Made by a program: the position numbers and the translations under genes. The notes below the pieces were generated by a model. That model ran no database searches. It had not been told where the DNA came from and saw nothing but the letters and a program-made list of their open reading frames with translations. Positions 1 to 9,215 of a stretch of DNA of 64,000 bases are shown here, one piece after another; the stretch's first letter is position 1, and every line of letters starts with the position of its first letter. Origin of the DNA: Lachnospiraceae bacterium (GTDB taxonomy: Bacteria; Bacillota; Clostridia; Lachnospirales; Lachnospiraceae); the NCBI GenBank assembly GCA_017453065.1, contig JAFTKW010000001.1, positions 62,001 through 126,000 on the forward strand, given 5' to 3'.

Positions 1-986
1 TCCAGTTTGTAAAGGGTCAATCCAATACGATGGTCGGTTACACGTCCCTGTGGGAAGTTGTAAGTACGAATCTTTTCGGAACGGTCACCAGTACCAATCT
101 GGCTACGACGAAGTTCTGCTTCTGCATCATGTCTCTGCTGCTGTTCCAAATCGTACAATTTCGCTTTCAACAGAGCAAAAGCTTTTGCCTTGTTCTGGAG
201 CTGAGATTTCTCAGTCTGGCTATATACCACGATACCGGAAGGATAGTGGGTGAGTCGAACTGCGGAGTCAGTGGTGTTGACACACTGTCCACCGTTACCA
301 GAAGCTCTCATTACGTCGATACGAATATCCTTGTCATCAATTACAATATCAATGTCCTCGTCTACCTCAGGCATAACTGCTACACTGATGGTAGATGTAT
401 GAATACGTCCGCCGGACTCTGTCTCGGGAACACGCTGTACACGATGAACTCCACTTTCATATTTCATCTTGGAATAAGCGCCCTGACCAGTAATCATGAA
501 CTGTACTTCCTTCATACCACCGATACCGATTTCGTCCACGTTCATAGTTTCCACTCTCCAGCGGTTGCCTTCTGCATAGTGCACATACATACGATAGATT
601 TCAGCAGCAAAAAGAGCAGCCTCGTCTCCGCCTGCACCTGCACGAATTTCCACGATAACGTTCTTGTCATCGTTAGGATCCTTAGGAAGAAGCAGAATCT
701 TCAATTCCTGCTCTAACTCTTCGATACGCTTCTTGCTGTCGGAAAGTTCTTCTTTCAACATTTCACGCATTTCTTCATCGGATTCCTCTTCCAGCATAGC
801 AAGGGAATCAGCCACTGCCTGCTTGCATTTTTTGTACTCTTTATATGCTTCTACCAAAGGAGTCAAATCGCTCTGCTCCTTCATCAAACTGCGAAAACGA
901 GTCTGGTTCTCTGTAACTGTAGGTTCTCCCAACTCGTTCATGATTTCCTCATATCTGGCAAGCATATCATCTAATTTGTCAAACAT
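1..986 (-). CDS. prfA: Peptide chain release factor 1 (3' end cut by window edge)
   Basis: Class I release factor that reads UAA and UAG stop codons and triggers hydrolysis of peptidyl-tRNA on the ribosome. The 328 residues present include the acidic N-terminal helices, the stop-recognition tripeptide as PET in RVPETES, and the catalytic GGQ in [10 protein letters not shown]. These fix it as RF1 rather than RF2 (RF2 has SPF). The ATG at 986 follows a strong AAGGAGG ribosome site. The C-terminal ~30 residues lie beyond position 1. It is the last visible gene after yqhQ-like and prmC. PrmC methylates the GGQ glutamine, so enzyme and substrate are neighbours, an arrangement common in Firmicutes. 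Confidence 0.97.
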   Translation of the reverse strand, partial: MFDKLDDMLARYEEIMNELGEPTVTENQTRFRSLMKEQSDLTPLVEAYKEYKKCKQAVADSLAMLEEESDEEMREMLKEELSDSKKRIEELEQELKILLLPKDPNDDKNVIVEIRAGAGGDEAALFAAEIYRMYVHYAEGNRWRVETMNVDEIGIGGMKEVQFMITGQGAYSKMKYESGVHRVQRVPETESGGRIHTSTISVAVMPEVDEDIDIVIDDKDIRIDVMRASGNGGQCVNTTDSAVRLTHYPSGIVVYSQTEKSQLQNKAKAFALLKAKLYDLEQQQRHDAEAELRRSQIGTGDRSEKIRTYNFPQGRVTDHRIGLTLYKL

Positions 987-1059
987 GTAATCCTCCTTGT
1001 TTTCTGAAGGAAAATCCGAACCCTCTGGTGAGGAGAGGATTTGTCCTTCATTAATACAT

Positions 1060-1995
1060 CTATTTCTGCGCATGTACCACGCGGTCTAATCCAGCGTAAT
1101 CTTTAATCACTTCTACTTTTTCAAAGCCTTGCTGCGTCAGCAACTGGCTTACAGACTCGCCTTGGTCATGTCCAATCTCCAAAAAGAGATGTCCTTGCGA
1201 TTTTAAAAACTTTGGTGCTTGTTCTGCTATCTGGCGATAAAAGAACAGGCCATCTTCCATGCCATCCAAGGCATTCATCGGTTCAAAATCTTTAACCTCT
1301 GGCATCAGTCCTTCAATTACCTTGGTTGGAATATAAGGTGGGTTGGATGTAATCACATCAAACTGCCCCTCTACCTGAGTGAACATATCACTGTGAATCC
1401 AGCGTACTATCTGGTCTAGTTTTTCAGTGCCATCACCTATTCCACACTCAAGAATAGCAGCTGCATTCCTTCTTGCAACCACAAGCGCTTCCTTGGAAAT
1501 ATCCACACCTACACCGTAGGTTCCAGGGCACATCTTCAGCAAGCTAATCAAGATACAACCGCTACCTGTGCACATATCGAGCACTTTCACACCAGTAGAC
1601 TCTGAAGTGCTCTGTAGTTCACACTCTGTCGCCCCCACAACCTGCATTTGTCTTTGAGCCACGCAAGCCTTAAGAACTTCTAGCGTCTTTTCCACTAACA
1701 CCTCTGTGTCCTGTCTTGGAATGAGCACATGCTCATTGACCTCAAAAACAAGGCCCATAAATTCCTGCTGCCCTAAGATGTGTTGAAGAGGAACTCGTTT
1801 TGCTCTTTTGCAGATTGCCTCTTCATAAGCCTCAATCTGCTCTGGCAAAACCTCTCTATCTCCATGCACCAACAGCGTATTTCTGTCTGTGCCACAGATG
1901 GTTTCCAACAAAAGTCTCGCATCTAGCTTTGCCTCGGGAACATCAGCTGTTTCCAGCTCCTTCACTCCCCAAACATAGCAATCTTTGTAGGTCAT
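1060..1995 (-). CDS. prmC: Peptide chain release factor N5-glutamine methyltransferase
   Basis: HemK/PrmC family SAM-dependent methyltransferase, 311 residues. It methylates the glutamine of the GGQ motif in RF1 and RF2. Visible features are the N-terminal helical release-factor-binding domain, the SAM-binding motif [15 protein letters not shown] and the catalytic NPPY motif (TSNPPYIP). The start ATG overlaps the stop of the upstream yqhQ-like gene by 4 bases (ATGA), indicating translational coupling. prfA follows 73 bases downstream. The insert around residues 115-135 ([21 protein letters not shown]) looks like a low-conservation loop and is longer than in many relatives. Confidence 0.95.
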   Translation of the reverse strand: MTYKDCYVWGVKELETADVPEAKLDARLLLETICGTDRNTLLVHGDREVLPEQIEAYEEAICKRAKRVPLQHILGQQEFMGLVFEVNEHVLIPRQDTEVLVEKTLEVLKACVAQRQMQVVGATECELQSTSESTGVKVLDMCTGSGCILISLLKMCPGTYGVGVDISKEALVVARRNAAAILECGIGDGTEKLDQIVRWIHSDMFTQVEGQFDVITSNPPYIPTKVIEGLMPEVKDFEPMNALDGMEDGLFFYRQIAEQAPKFLKSQGHLFLEIGHDQGESVSQLLTQQGFEKVEVIKDYAGLDRVVHAQK

Positions 1996-3050
1996 TGCTG
2001 CGCTTCCTCACCATATGCTTCACTAGCACCTTGCAATGTATCTTCCACAACAGGTGTCTGCTCTGTCACTCCCTCTTCTGCCTGATATTTTTCCCATTTC
2101 TCAGGGAAATTCTCAGCCATGAAAGCTTTCCAGTCAAAAACTGCTTCTACAGAAGCGATTGCCACTTCCACCATATCCTTGGTTGGTTCTTTGGTAGTGA
2201 TTCTCTGAATCAAAAGACCTGGAAGGGACAAAATTCGAATGATAATATTGTTGCTTCTACCTGCAATACGAATAAATTCATAGGAAATACCTGCAATCAC
2301 AGGAATCAATGCCAAACGAATCAACAATCTATAAACAGTATGGTCCACTCTAATAAAGAAGAACAACACAATACTAACAATCATGACAAAGAACAAAAAG
2401 CTGGTTCCGCATCTCTTGTGTAGTCTAGAACTACGCATAACATTGCTGACAGTAAGTGGTCTGCCTCTCTCGATGCAGTTGATACACTTGTGCTCTGCAC
2501 CATGATACATAAACAATCTCTTAATATCCTTCATCAAGGAAATCAAAAGTACATAAAGCACAAAGATGCCAATACGGATACCACCCTCGATGATAGCCAT
2601 CAAGGAAGCATTTCTCACATAAGATTCAATCTTGGATGTGATGTAGTAAGGAAGCACGATAAACAACCCTACAGCAAGCACTACCGCTACTAAAGTAAGC
2701 AAAAAGGACATTACCTTTTCCGCTCTTCCTCCTGTCAATTTGTCCAAAGCTTTGTCTGACAAATGATCTTTTGCATCCTCGTCCTCATAAAAAGAGGCAG
2801 AGTAATTCAAAGTTCTGGTTCCCAAACTCATAGAATCTATAAAGTTAAATACACCGCGGATCAATGGAAGTTCCTTAATCTTACTTCCATGAAGTGCACC
2901 CTGGAAGTTCTCTACGTCCACTTCAATCTCCCCATCTGGCTTTCTTACTGCCACGGCATATTTTTCTGCATTCTTCATCATTACGCCTTCAAGCACTGCC
3001 TGTCCGCCAATGCCAGAATATTTGTTAACTTTCTTTTTCTTCTTTCCCAT
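1992..3050 (-). CDS. DUF1385 (YqhQ-like) membrane protein
   Basis: 352-residue member of the DUF1385 family, related to Bacillus YqhQ, whose biochemical role is not established. It begins MGKKKKKVNKYSGIGGQAVLEG with the family GGQAVLEGVMM motif, then has hydrophobic segments near residues 115-135, 145-175 and 225-260. The motif HGAEHKCINCIERG, with histidine and cysteines, is typical of the family. I chose the ATG at 3050 because AGAGGTAG lies 7 bases upstream; an upstream in-frame ATG at 3098 lacks such a site. The gene sits directly before prmC and prfA with a 4-base overlap, the usual clostridial context. The C-terminal ~40 residues are acidic and weakly conserved. Confidence 0.85.
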   Translation of the reverse strand: MGKKKKKVNKYSGIGGQAVLEGVMMKNAEKYAVAVRKPDGEIEVDVENFQGALHGSKIKELPLIRGVFNFIDSMSLGTRTLNYSASFYEDEDAKDHLSDKALDKLTGGRAEKVMSFLLTLVAVVLAVGLFIVLPYYITSKIESYVRNASLMAIIEGGIRIGIFVLYVLLISLMKDIKRLFMYHGAEHKCINCIERGRPLTVSNVMRSSRLHKRCGTSFLFFVMIVSIVLFFFIRVDHTVYRLLIRLALIPVIAGISYEFIRIAGRSNNIIIRILSLPGLLIQRITTKEPTKDMVEVAIASVEAVFDWKAFMAENFPEKWEKYQAEEGVTEQTPVVEDTLQGASEAYGEEAQQ

Positions 3051-3138
3051 TATATCTACCTCTGTATATAAGCCTCTTGATAGAATATGTCGAGGCAATT
3101 TCTGCTCTGAGCGCAGTCACTTTTGCGTCATACACCTC

Positions 3139-3223
3139 GCGCACGGGTGCGCATCTCATACTCTAAGAAGCGATTTTGTTTCTTAGAGTATAAAAGGTTG
3201 AGATAAAAAATACCTCAACCTTT
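3139..3223 (-). terminator. Three consecutive hairpins, the first being the rpmE terminator
   Basis: Between rpmE and the yqhQ-like gene lie three inverted repeats. 3192-3202/3214-3223 (AAAGGTTGAG type, 10 bp) ends in TTTTAT on the minus strand and acts as the rpmE terminator. 3158-3169/3180-3191 is a perfect 12-bp stem. 3139-3144/3147-3152 is a 6-bp GC-only stem (GCGCAC). The first is a standard intrinsic terminator; the role of the other two is unknown. Confidence 0.75.
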
Positions 3224-3262
3224 CCCATGCTTCTTGTAACAATGTAATTGTTCAAATAACAA

Positions 3263-3466
3263 TTAGTTCTGTACGCCGTATTTTCTGTTGAACTTATCAA
3301 TACGTCCGTCAGTTCTAGCAGACTTCTGCTGACCTGTGTAGAAAGAATGGCACTTAGAGCATACTTCTACGTGGATTTCTGGCTTTGTAGAACCAGTAAC
3401 AAATGTATTGCCGCAGTTGCAAGTTACAGTTGCCTGATAATACTGTGGATGGATTCCTTCTTTCAT
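3263..3466 (-). CDS. rpmE: 50S ribosomal protein L31, zinc-binding type
   Basis: 67-residue L31 of the large ribosomal subunit. The four zinc ligands are present as CNCGN and [10 protein letters not shown], so this is the C+ form and not the zinc-free paralogue. The ATG at 3466 has GAGAGG 8 bases upstream; a GTG codon at 3475 is in frame but sits too close to that site. The gene has its own promoter-like sequence (3547-3575) and a strong terminator, so it is probably an independent transcript between rho and the release factor block. The order rho-rpmE-yqhQ-prmC-prfA is conserved in many clostridia. Confidence 0.97.
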   Translation of the reverse strand: MKEGIHPQYYQATVTCNCGNTFVTGSTKPEIHVEVCSKCHSFYTGQQKSARTDGRIDKFNRKYGVQN

Positions 3467-3546
3467 CTCTTTCACCTCTCTATGATCATTAAGTTATAAT
3501 TCATGTTCTCATCCGCACTGCTTATGGACCCACAAACAGCGTTGTT

Positions 3547-3575
3547 ATTGTATCATGCCTTAATTCAATATGCAA
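3547..3575 (-). promoter_or_regulatory. Sigma-A-like promoter for rpmE
   Basis: On the minus strand TTGCAT (3570-3575), a 17-base spacer and TACAAT (3547-3552), about 80 bases before the rpmE start. The match is good in spacing and hexamers but rests on sequence alone. Confidence 0.55.
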
Positions 3576-3627
3576 GCACAAATTTCCATAAGTTTGCGCT
3601 TTTTTTAATTAAGCGACAGATTTTCTT

Positions 3628-5052
3628 TTATATGAGCTTGATTTTCTTTACCATATCTACGAATTCTTTATTGTTTTTTGTTTTGGCAAACATATCCAGG
3701 ATTCTATCTGCAGCCTCATCTGCTTTCAAACTATTAAGCGATCTGCGAATGTGGTTGATTGCTTCCAATTCCTCTGCAGTAAGGAGCAAGTCTTCTCTTC
3801 TGGTTCCAGATTTCTGAATATCAATAGCAGGGAAAATACGTCTTTCAGAAAGTTTGCGGTCCAGTACAATTTCCATGTTGCCGGTACCTTTAAACTCCTC
3901 GTATACTACGTCGTCCATCTTACTTCCGGTATCTACCAGTGCAGTCGCAAGAATAGTCAGGCTTCCGCCCTCTCTCATGTTACGCGCTGCGCCAAAGAAT
4001 CTCTTTGGCATATGGAGTGCTGCTGGATCCAAACCACCAGAAAGAGTACGTCCACTTGGTGGTACTACCTGGTTATATGCTCTGGTAAGTCTTGTGATAC
4101 TATCCAGCAAAATTACTACGTCTTCGCCATGCTCTACCAGTCTCTTGGCTCTCTCTATTACCATTTCAGCCACTCTTTTGTGGTGCTCTGGAAGTTCATC
4201 AAAAGTAGAGTAAATAACTTCCACATTTGGACCTTCAATAGCCTCCTTGATATCGGTCACTTCCTCTGGTCTTTCATCAATAAGAAGAATGAGCATACGA
4301 GTCTTTGGTGCATTGTACAACACAGACTGCGCCACATCTTTAAGAAGTGTTGTCTTACCTGCCTTTGGTGGGGACACGATCATACCACGCTGTCCCTTAC
4401 CTACTGGGCTAATCAAATCCATGACCCTCATAGCCACGCTGCAACCTGGCTTTTCCAGTTTCATGCGCTGGTTAGGAAAAATAGGAGTCATGTCTTCAAA
4501 ATTACGTCTTCTCAATGTCTGCTCCACCGTGTAGCCATTGACAGATTTAATATATAGAAGCGCAGGGAATTTCTCCTGCTGAGTCTTTACGCGTTTATTT
4601 CCAACCAGAATATCTCCTGTTTTAAGGCCAAATCTACGAATCTGGCTAGGAGATACATAGATATCGTTTTCACCAGGCATGTAGTTTTCACAACGGATAA
4701 ATCCATATCCATCCGGCATAATTTCCAAAAGGCCATTCGCCTCTTGCCCACTGTCTAATTCTGCTGGAAAACTATTTGCTTCATACACCGCATTGCGGTC
4801 TGGCGCTGGTTTACTTCCTGCATCTCTTTCCTGTGGTACCCTATTCTCCGTTTCGCTGGCTACCACTTTTGCCTTCATCTCACCAGTTTCCGCTTTCACA
4901 CCGGCCATCTTCGCCTCCGCATCCTTTACATCTTCTGCAAGCATAGCCTCTACTACCTGACTTTTGTTCATTGCAGAAACACCTTTAATTCCTCTACCCT
5001 TTGCAATCGCTTTCAAATCGCTAAGGCCTAGGGATTCATACTTTTCTCTCAT
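3628..5052 (-). CDS. rho: Transcription termination factor Rho
   Basis: Hexameric RNA-dependent ATPase that terminates untranslated transcripts. The 474 residues contain the N-terminal Rho_N SAP-like helix bundle (ESLGLSDLKAIAKGRGIKG), a charged linker at about 45-105, the cold-shock-like RNA-binding domain (GLLEIMPDGYGFIR), then the ATPase core with Walker A PPKAGKTTLLKD, Walker B ILLIDERPEEVTD and the Q/R-loop region. The start at 5052 has AGGAGG 6 bases upstream. The linker is longer than in E. coli Rho (419 residues), as in other Gram-positives. A TATAAT-type -10 lies about 80 bases upstream, without an obvious -35. Confidence 0.97.
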   Translation of the reverse strand: MREKYESLGLSDLKAIAKGRGIKGVSAMNKSQVVEAMLAEDVKDAEAKMAGVKAETGEMKAKVVASETENRVPQERDAGSKPAPDRNAVYEANSFPAELDSGQEANGLLEIMPDGYGFIRCENYMPGENDIYVSPSQIRRFGLKTGDILVGNKRVKTQQEKFPALLYIKSVNGYTVEQTLRRRNFEDMTPIFPNQRMKLEKPGCSVAMRVMDLISPVGKGQRGMIVSPPKAGKTTLLKDVAQSVLYNAPKTRMLILLIDERPEEVTDIKEAIEGPNVEVIYSTFDELPEHHKRVAEMVIERAKRLVEHGEDVVILLDSITRLTRAYNQVVPPSGRTLSGGLDPAALHMPKRFFGAARNMREGGSLTILATALVDTGSKMDDVVYEEFKGTGNMEIVLDRKLSERRIFPAIDIQKSGTRREDLLLTAEELEAINHIRRSLNSLKADEAADRILDMFAKTKNNKEFVDMVKKIKLI

Positions 5053-5184
5053 ATACTCCTCCTATTGGTAGGTTTTCAATTGTTGATTGTTATCTGATGG
5101 GAAAAATGACAGGATATCTGTCAAAGAGTTCAAGATTTCTCTGCCCACATTATAATACAACCTTGATAAAATAGAAAGACTTTT

Positions 5185-6270
5185 TTATTTCAATATAAAT
5201 TCCATATATACAGGGTCATGATCAGAATAGGCGTAACCCAAGTTTAGGTTGGTGTAATTCACCATCTCAATATTGTCCGAAAAAATAAACCCATCCAATG
5301 TAATGGTCATGGTTTCCCCTGGAATATACTCGATATCTGCATTGCGCGCACTGTCCCAAAGGCCCTGTGCTTCCTCTCCTTGCAACTCATCTATAGCAAA
5401 AGCAAAACCTTCTGGAAGCAAATCTCTTGGAAATGGATATGCCCAGGAAAAAGCAGGCTCCTCATCAAAATTCATATTTTTCAAATCGTGGTTAAAGTCT
5501 CCAGCGCAAATCACATAATTGCCGGCGGCATATTCCTTTGCCATATCTTCTGCAAACATCTTGATTTGCCCTTCTCTGATGCTGGCATCACTACTGTATG
5601 CAGACATATGAATATTAAAAATGCAAAGATATTTGCCACCCTCCACAGGGATTCTGCTGACACTGTAGCAGCGGTCCAAATCCAGCACCTTGGTGACAGA
5701 TGTAGTAATTGGCAAACTTCTGCGAAGGGCAGATTCTATGCCAAATCTAGAAAAAGTAGCAATACACGCTTTGTTTTTGCCATGAGGCTCCAAGATGGGA
5801 TAAGCCAAAAAGGCAGAATCAAAATTCACCGCATAAGTATTGTCAAAACTCTCAAAGTTTTGGCACAACAGTTCAAACTGATTTACATGATGGCTTCTGG
5901 TTCCATCCAAATCCACTTCCTGAAAAGTCACAAAGTCAGGATTTAAGTCTTTTACCGCCTTGGCAGCACCTTGAATTGCATAAATCACACTTTCTTTGCT
6001 CTTAGCTATGGATTTTTCTCCACCATCCATGAAAAAGCTGAAGTCTGGCAGATAGGCTCCAAATCCTAAATTGTAGCTGACGATACCGTAAGTTTCACCT
6101 GTCGTTGCAACCAAATCAGAACTGTGTGAAACCTCCAGCACCTGCTTGTCTGGTATACGCTCGTATGTAATAAAAACATACGCAACATAACACACAAAAA
6201 GCGTCAAACATACACCAAACACAATCCCCACTGATTTAAGTATGCTTTTCACAAGATGATTCTTGTTCAT
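5185..6270 (-). CDS. Membrane-anchored endonuclease/exonuclease/phosphatase family protein
   Basis: 361 residues with an N-terminal transmembrane segment (about residues 12-33) followed by an extracytoplasmic EEP-fold domain. Catalytic-type motifs are visible: the FQEVDLDG glutamate, the GDFNHDL Asp/Asn pair and the terminal SDHDPVYMEF His-Asp. These residues bind the metal and the phosphodiester in DNase I, sphingomyelinase and inositol-phosphatase relatives. Substrate cannot be told; a surface phosphodiesterase or nuclease is plausible. It has its own strong promoter (6313-6341) and stands alone between rho and the divergent malic enzyme gene. Confidence 0.8.
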   Translation of the reverse strand: MNKNHLVKSILKSVGIVFGVCLTLFVCYVAYVFITYERIPDKQVLEVSHSSDLVATTGETYGIVSYNLGFGAYLPDFSFFMDGGEKSIAKSKESVIYAIQGAAKAVKDLNPDFVTFQEVDLDGTRSHHVNQFELLCQNFESFDNTYAVNFDSAFLAYPILEPHGKNKACIATFSRFGIESALRRSLPITTSVTKVLDLDRCYSVSRIPVEGGKYLCIFNIHMSAYSSDASIREGQIKMFAEDMAKEYAAGNYVICAGDFNHDLKNMNFDEEPAFSWAYPFPRDLLPEGFAFAIDELQGEEAQGLWDSARNADIEYIPGETMTITLDGFIFSDNIEMVNYTNLNLGYAYSDHDPVYMEFILK

Positions 6271-6312
6271 GAAATTTCCCCCACAAAAATACTAGATTTC
6301 GTTTTCTTCTGT

Positions 6313-6341
6313 ATTATACAAAACCTTCCCCCAATTCTCAA
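6313..6341 (-). promoter_or_regulatory. Sigma-A promoter for the EEP-family gene
   Basis: Minus strand TTGAGA (6336-6341), 17-base spacer, TATAAT (6313-6318), about 40 bases before the start at 6270. Near-consensus. Confidence 0.7.
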
Positions 6342-6516
6342 TGGTATAAACTGCTTTTTTCATGGAATTTCTTGCCCAAAAACCTACTTTTATTTCGCTT
6401 TGGATATTGCACAGCCGAAAAAAAATGGGTATGATGATTATTGTTCCATTTCTTGGGACAAAATAGGCTTTGCCCTGCAAAGTCTTCATCTACAATACAG
6501 AAAAGAGGTTTTTCTT

Positions 6517-7668
6517 ATGACGATAAATGAAAAAGCACTTATGCTTCACGAGCAGTGGAATGGCAAATTGGAGACCGTTTCTAAGACTCCTGTCAAATCC
6601 AGAGAGGATTTAGCTCTTGCCTATACCCCTGGCGTCGCTGAACCATGTAAGGTTATCGCACAAGATCAGGAAGCGGCTTACACATACACTATGAAAGCCA
6701 ACACTGTTGCCGTCATCTCTGACGGTAGTGCTGTTTTAGGCCTTGGCAATATCGGTCCATATGCCGCCATGCCTGTTATGGAAGGAAAAGCTGTCCTTTT
6801 CAAGGAATTTGGTGGAGTGAATGCAGTTCCGATTTGTTTGGATACTCAGGACACCGAAGAAATCATCAAAACCGTCACCTACCTGGCTCCTGGTTTTGGT
6901 GGCATCAACTTAGAAGACATCAGTGCTCCTCGCTGTTTTGAAATCGAGGAACGCTTAAAACAAATATTAGATATCCCTGTTTTTCACGACGATCAACATG
7001 GAACAGCCATCGTTGTTTTGGCTGGCATCATCAATGCACTGAAAGTCGTAGGCAAAGCAAAGGAAGACTGTAAAGTAGTCGTAAACGGTGCGGGTAGCGC
7101 AGGCATCGCCATCACCAAATTGCTCCTAAGCTACGGTTTCCCTCACATCACCATGTGTGACAAGATGGGTATCGTTTCCAAGGATGCAGAAGGACTCAAT
7201 TACATGCAATTGGAGATGACTAAATACACCAACCTCTCCAATCAGACGGGCACTTTGGCTGACGCTATGAAGGGTGCCGATATCTTTGTCGGCGTTTCTG
7301 CTCCTGGTGTAGTTAGCCCTGAGATGGTATCCTCCATGAACCATGATGCCATTCTTTTTGCTATGGCCAATCCTGTTCCAGAAATCATGCCAGATGTAGC
7401 CAAAGCTGCTGGCGCCAAGGTTGTAGGTACAGGCCGCTCTGATTTCCCAAATCAGGTCAACAACGTAGTTGCTTTCCCTGGCATCTTCAAAGGCGCTTTG
7501 GAAGGCAGAGCAAAACAGATTACTGAAGAAATGAAGTTGGCTGCTGCAAATGCTATCGCAGGACTTGTTCCAGAAAGTGAGCTTTCCGAGGACAATATCA
7601 TGCCTCAGGCCTTTGACCCTAAGGTAGCGGAAGTGGTTGCCAGTGCTGTAAAGGCACATATCCGTTAA
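6517..7668 (+). CDS. NAD(P)-dependent malic enzyme (malate dehydrogenase, oxaloacetate-decarboxylating)
   Basis: Converts malate to pyruvate and CO2 with reduction of NAD(P). The 383 residues match the short bacterial malic enzyme type. Seen are the N-terminal substrate motif ([10 protein letters not shown]), the metal/substrate region ([18 protein letters not shown]), the DDQHGTAIV signature, and the Rossmann motif [14 protein letters not shown]. The ATG at 6517 with AAAAGAGG upstream is preferred over far-upstream in-frame codons that would add non-conserved residues. It opens a plus-strand group with a radical SAM and a DUF4364 gene; no functional link among them is evident. Cofactor preference cannot be read with certainty. 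Confidence 0.93.
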   Translation: MTINEKALMLHEQWNGKLETVSKTPVKSREDLALAYTPGVAEPCKVIAQDQEAAYTYTMKANTVAVISDGSAVLGLGNIGPYAAMPVMEGKAVLFKEFGGVNAVPICLDTQDTEEIIKTVTYLAPGFGGINLEDISAPRCFEIEERLKQILDIPVFHDDQHGTAIVVLAGIINALKVVGKAKEDCKVVVNGAGSAGIAITKLLLSYGFPHITMCDKMGIVSKDAEGLNYMQLEMTKYTNLSNQTGTLADAMKGADIFVGVSAPGVVSPEMVSSMNHDAILFAMANPVPEIMPDVAKAAGAKVVGTGRSDFPNQVNNVVAFPGIFKGALEGRAKQITEEMKLAAANAIAGLVPESELSEDNIMPQAFDPKVAEVVASAVKAHIR

Positions 7669-7703
7669 TTCTCCGCCAACCCATTTCAGCCGATTGAAAT
7701 ATT

Positions 7704-8669
7704 ATGAATCCATACTACTCATTGAATGATTATTTCCAAAAAACATACGGACAGAAATGCTACAAGATTGCCATCGATGCTGGACTAACCTGTCCAAACA
7801 GAGACGGCAGTCTAAGTACAGGCGGCTGCAGTTTTTGCAGTGCACTGGGCAGTGGCGATTTTGCTATTTCCAGGTCTGTCGGTTCTGTCACTGAGCAGAT
7901 TCAGGCAGGACTTAACCTTTTTCAAGGAAAAAAGACAGGTTCTCTATTTGTGGCTTACTATCAGGCGTTCACCAATACCTATGGACCAATCTCAAAGCTG
8001 GAGCAGATTTACAGGGAGGGACTTTCACATCCCCAAATCATTGGCATCTCCATTGCCACCAGACCAGATTGTTTAGGACCAGAAGTACTTTCGCTTCTTG
8101 CAAGACTTAAGGCGGAATTCCCAGACAAATTTATCTGGGTTGAATTAGGCCTTCAAACCTGCCACGAATCCACAGCCTTGCAGGTTGGCATTGGATACCC
8201 TCGCAGCGTCTTTGAAAAAGCTATGCAGGATCTTGCGGCTCTATCCATCCCTTCAATCGTCCATGTAATATTAGGACTTCCAGGGGAAACCTTAGATCAC
8301 ATTCTTCAAACCATCGACTACGTCAACCGTTTTCATCCTTTCGGAGTCAAGCTACAACTTTTGCACATCCTAAAGGGCAGTCGCATGGCTCGTCAGTATG
8401 GGATAGAAATTCCAACCAAGGAATGCTTAGACTACAGTTCAGCGAACTTACCTCTCCTTCACATTTACACCATGGAAGAATATTTGGAGGTCCTGATTTC
8501 CTGTATGGAACATTTAGACCCTTCCATCTGTCTGCATCGCGTGACAGGTGACGGTCCTAAAGATATACTCCTCACTCCCCTTTGGAGTGGACATAAAAAA
8601 TTGGTGCTAGGAACCCTGCACCATCTATTAGCAACCAGACAAACTTATCAAGGAAGGCTTTTTTCATGA
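7704..8669 (+). CDS. Radical SAM protein, TIGR01212/YhcC family
   Basis: 321 residues with the family signature CPNRDGSLSTGGCSFC, which carries the cysteines for the 4Fe-4S cluster that cleaves S-adenosylmethionine. Further family motifs are VELGLQTCHESTA and GLPGE. Relatives include E. coli YhcC and Bacillus YtqA; their reaction is not established. The stop overlaps the start of the DUF4364 gene by 4 bases (ATGA), so the two are co-translated. Confidence 0.9.
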   Translation: MNPYYSLNDYFQKTYGQKCYKIAIDAGLTCPNRDGSLSTGGCSFCSALGSGDFAISRSVGSVTEQIQAGLNLFQGKKTGSLFVAYYQAFTNTYGPISKLEQIYREGLSHPQIIGISIATRPDCLGPEVLSLLARLKAEFPDKFIWVELGLQTCHESTALQVGIGYPRSVFEKAMQDLAALSIPSIVHVILGLPGETLDHILQTIDYVNRFHPFGVKLQLLHILKGSRMARQYGIEIPTKECLDYSSANLPLLHIYTMEEYLEVLISCMEHLDPSICLHRVTGDGPKDILLTPLWSGHKKLVLGTLHHLLATRQTYQGRLFS

Positions 8670-9181
8670 TTCAAGATCCACACACCCTTTACAAACTCAT
8701 CATTCTATATATGTTAAATCGCGTTTCTTTCCCTCTGACCAAGTCTCAGGTGGGCGATTTCGTATTGGGAAAAGAATATACCAACTTCTTAACATTGCAG
8801 CAGGTAATCTCGGAGCTCATTGATACCAACTTGATTACCGCCACATCCATGCGCAATCGTACCCATTTAACCATCACAGAGGAAGGGAAGGAAACCTTAA
8901 ACTTCTTTGGCAACCGCATCAGCGATGCCATCAAAAAGGACATTGATTCCTTCTTCTCCGAGCATGAATATGCACTGCGAAATGAAGTTTCTGTCTTGGC
9001 CAACTACTACAAATCTACTAGTGGTGAATACGAAGCACACCTGATTGCAAAAGATAGAGGCATTACTCTCGTAGACATCACACTCTCTGTTCCAGTAGAA
9101 GAGGTAGCCTCTTCCATCTGCGACAACTGGCAAAAGAAAAATCAAGATATCTATAAATACTTAATAGAGCAGCTGTTTTAA
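8666..9181 (+). CDS. DUF4364 family protein
   Basis: 171 residues, recognised as the DUF4364 family common in clostridia. The N-terminal ~70 residues look like a winged-helix fold: LYKLIILYMLNRVSFPLTKSQ, a central helix, then a TITEEGKE wing-like segment. The C-terminal half is a mixed alpha/beta domain. A DNA-binding or sensory role is possible but not shown. It is translationally coupled to the upstream radical SAM gene and ends inside a strong terminator stem. Confidence 0.75.
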   Translation: MIQDPHTLYKLIILYMLNRVSFPLTKSQVGDFVLGKEYTNFLTLQQVISELIDTNLITATSMRNRTHLTITEEGKETLNFFGNRISDAIKKDIDSFFSEHEYALRNEVSVLANYYKSTSGEYEAHLIAKDRGITLVDITLSVPVEEVASSICDNWQKKNQDIYKYLIEQLF

Positions 9182-9201
9182 TCACAGCTGCTCTATTTTT
9201 T
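9165..9201 (+). terminator. Intrinsic terminator after the DUF4364 gene
   Basis: Perfect 10-bp stem AGAGCAGCTG (9166-9175) / CAGCTGCTCT (9185-9194) followed by ATTTTTTC. The 5' arm lies within the last codons of the DUF4364 gene. Confidence 0.9.
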
Positions 9202-9215
9202 CATCCTTTATTCAT

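Noticed and set aside
3563-3606. Terminator after rho
   Set aside because: The AAGCACAAA/TTTGCGCTT stem has its T run on the plus strand, opposite to rho, and no plus-strand gene is present.
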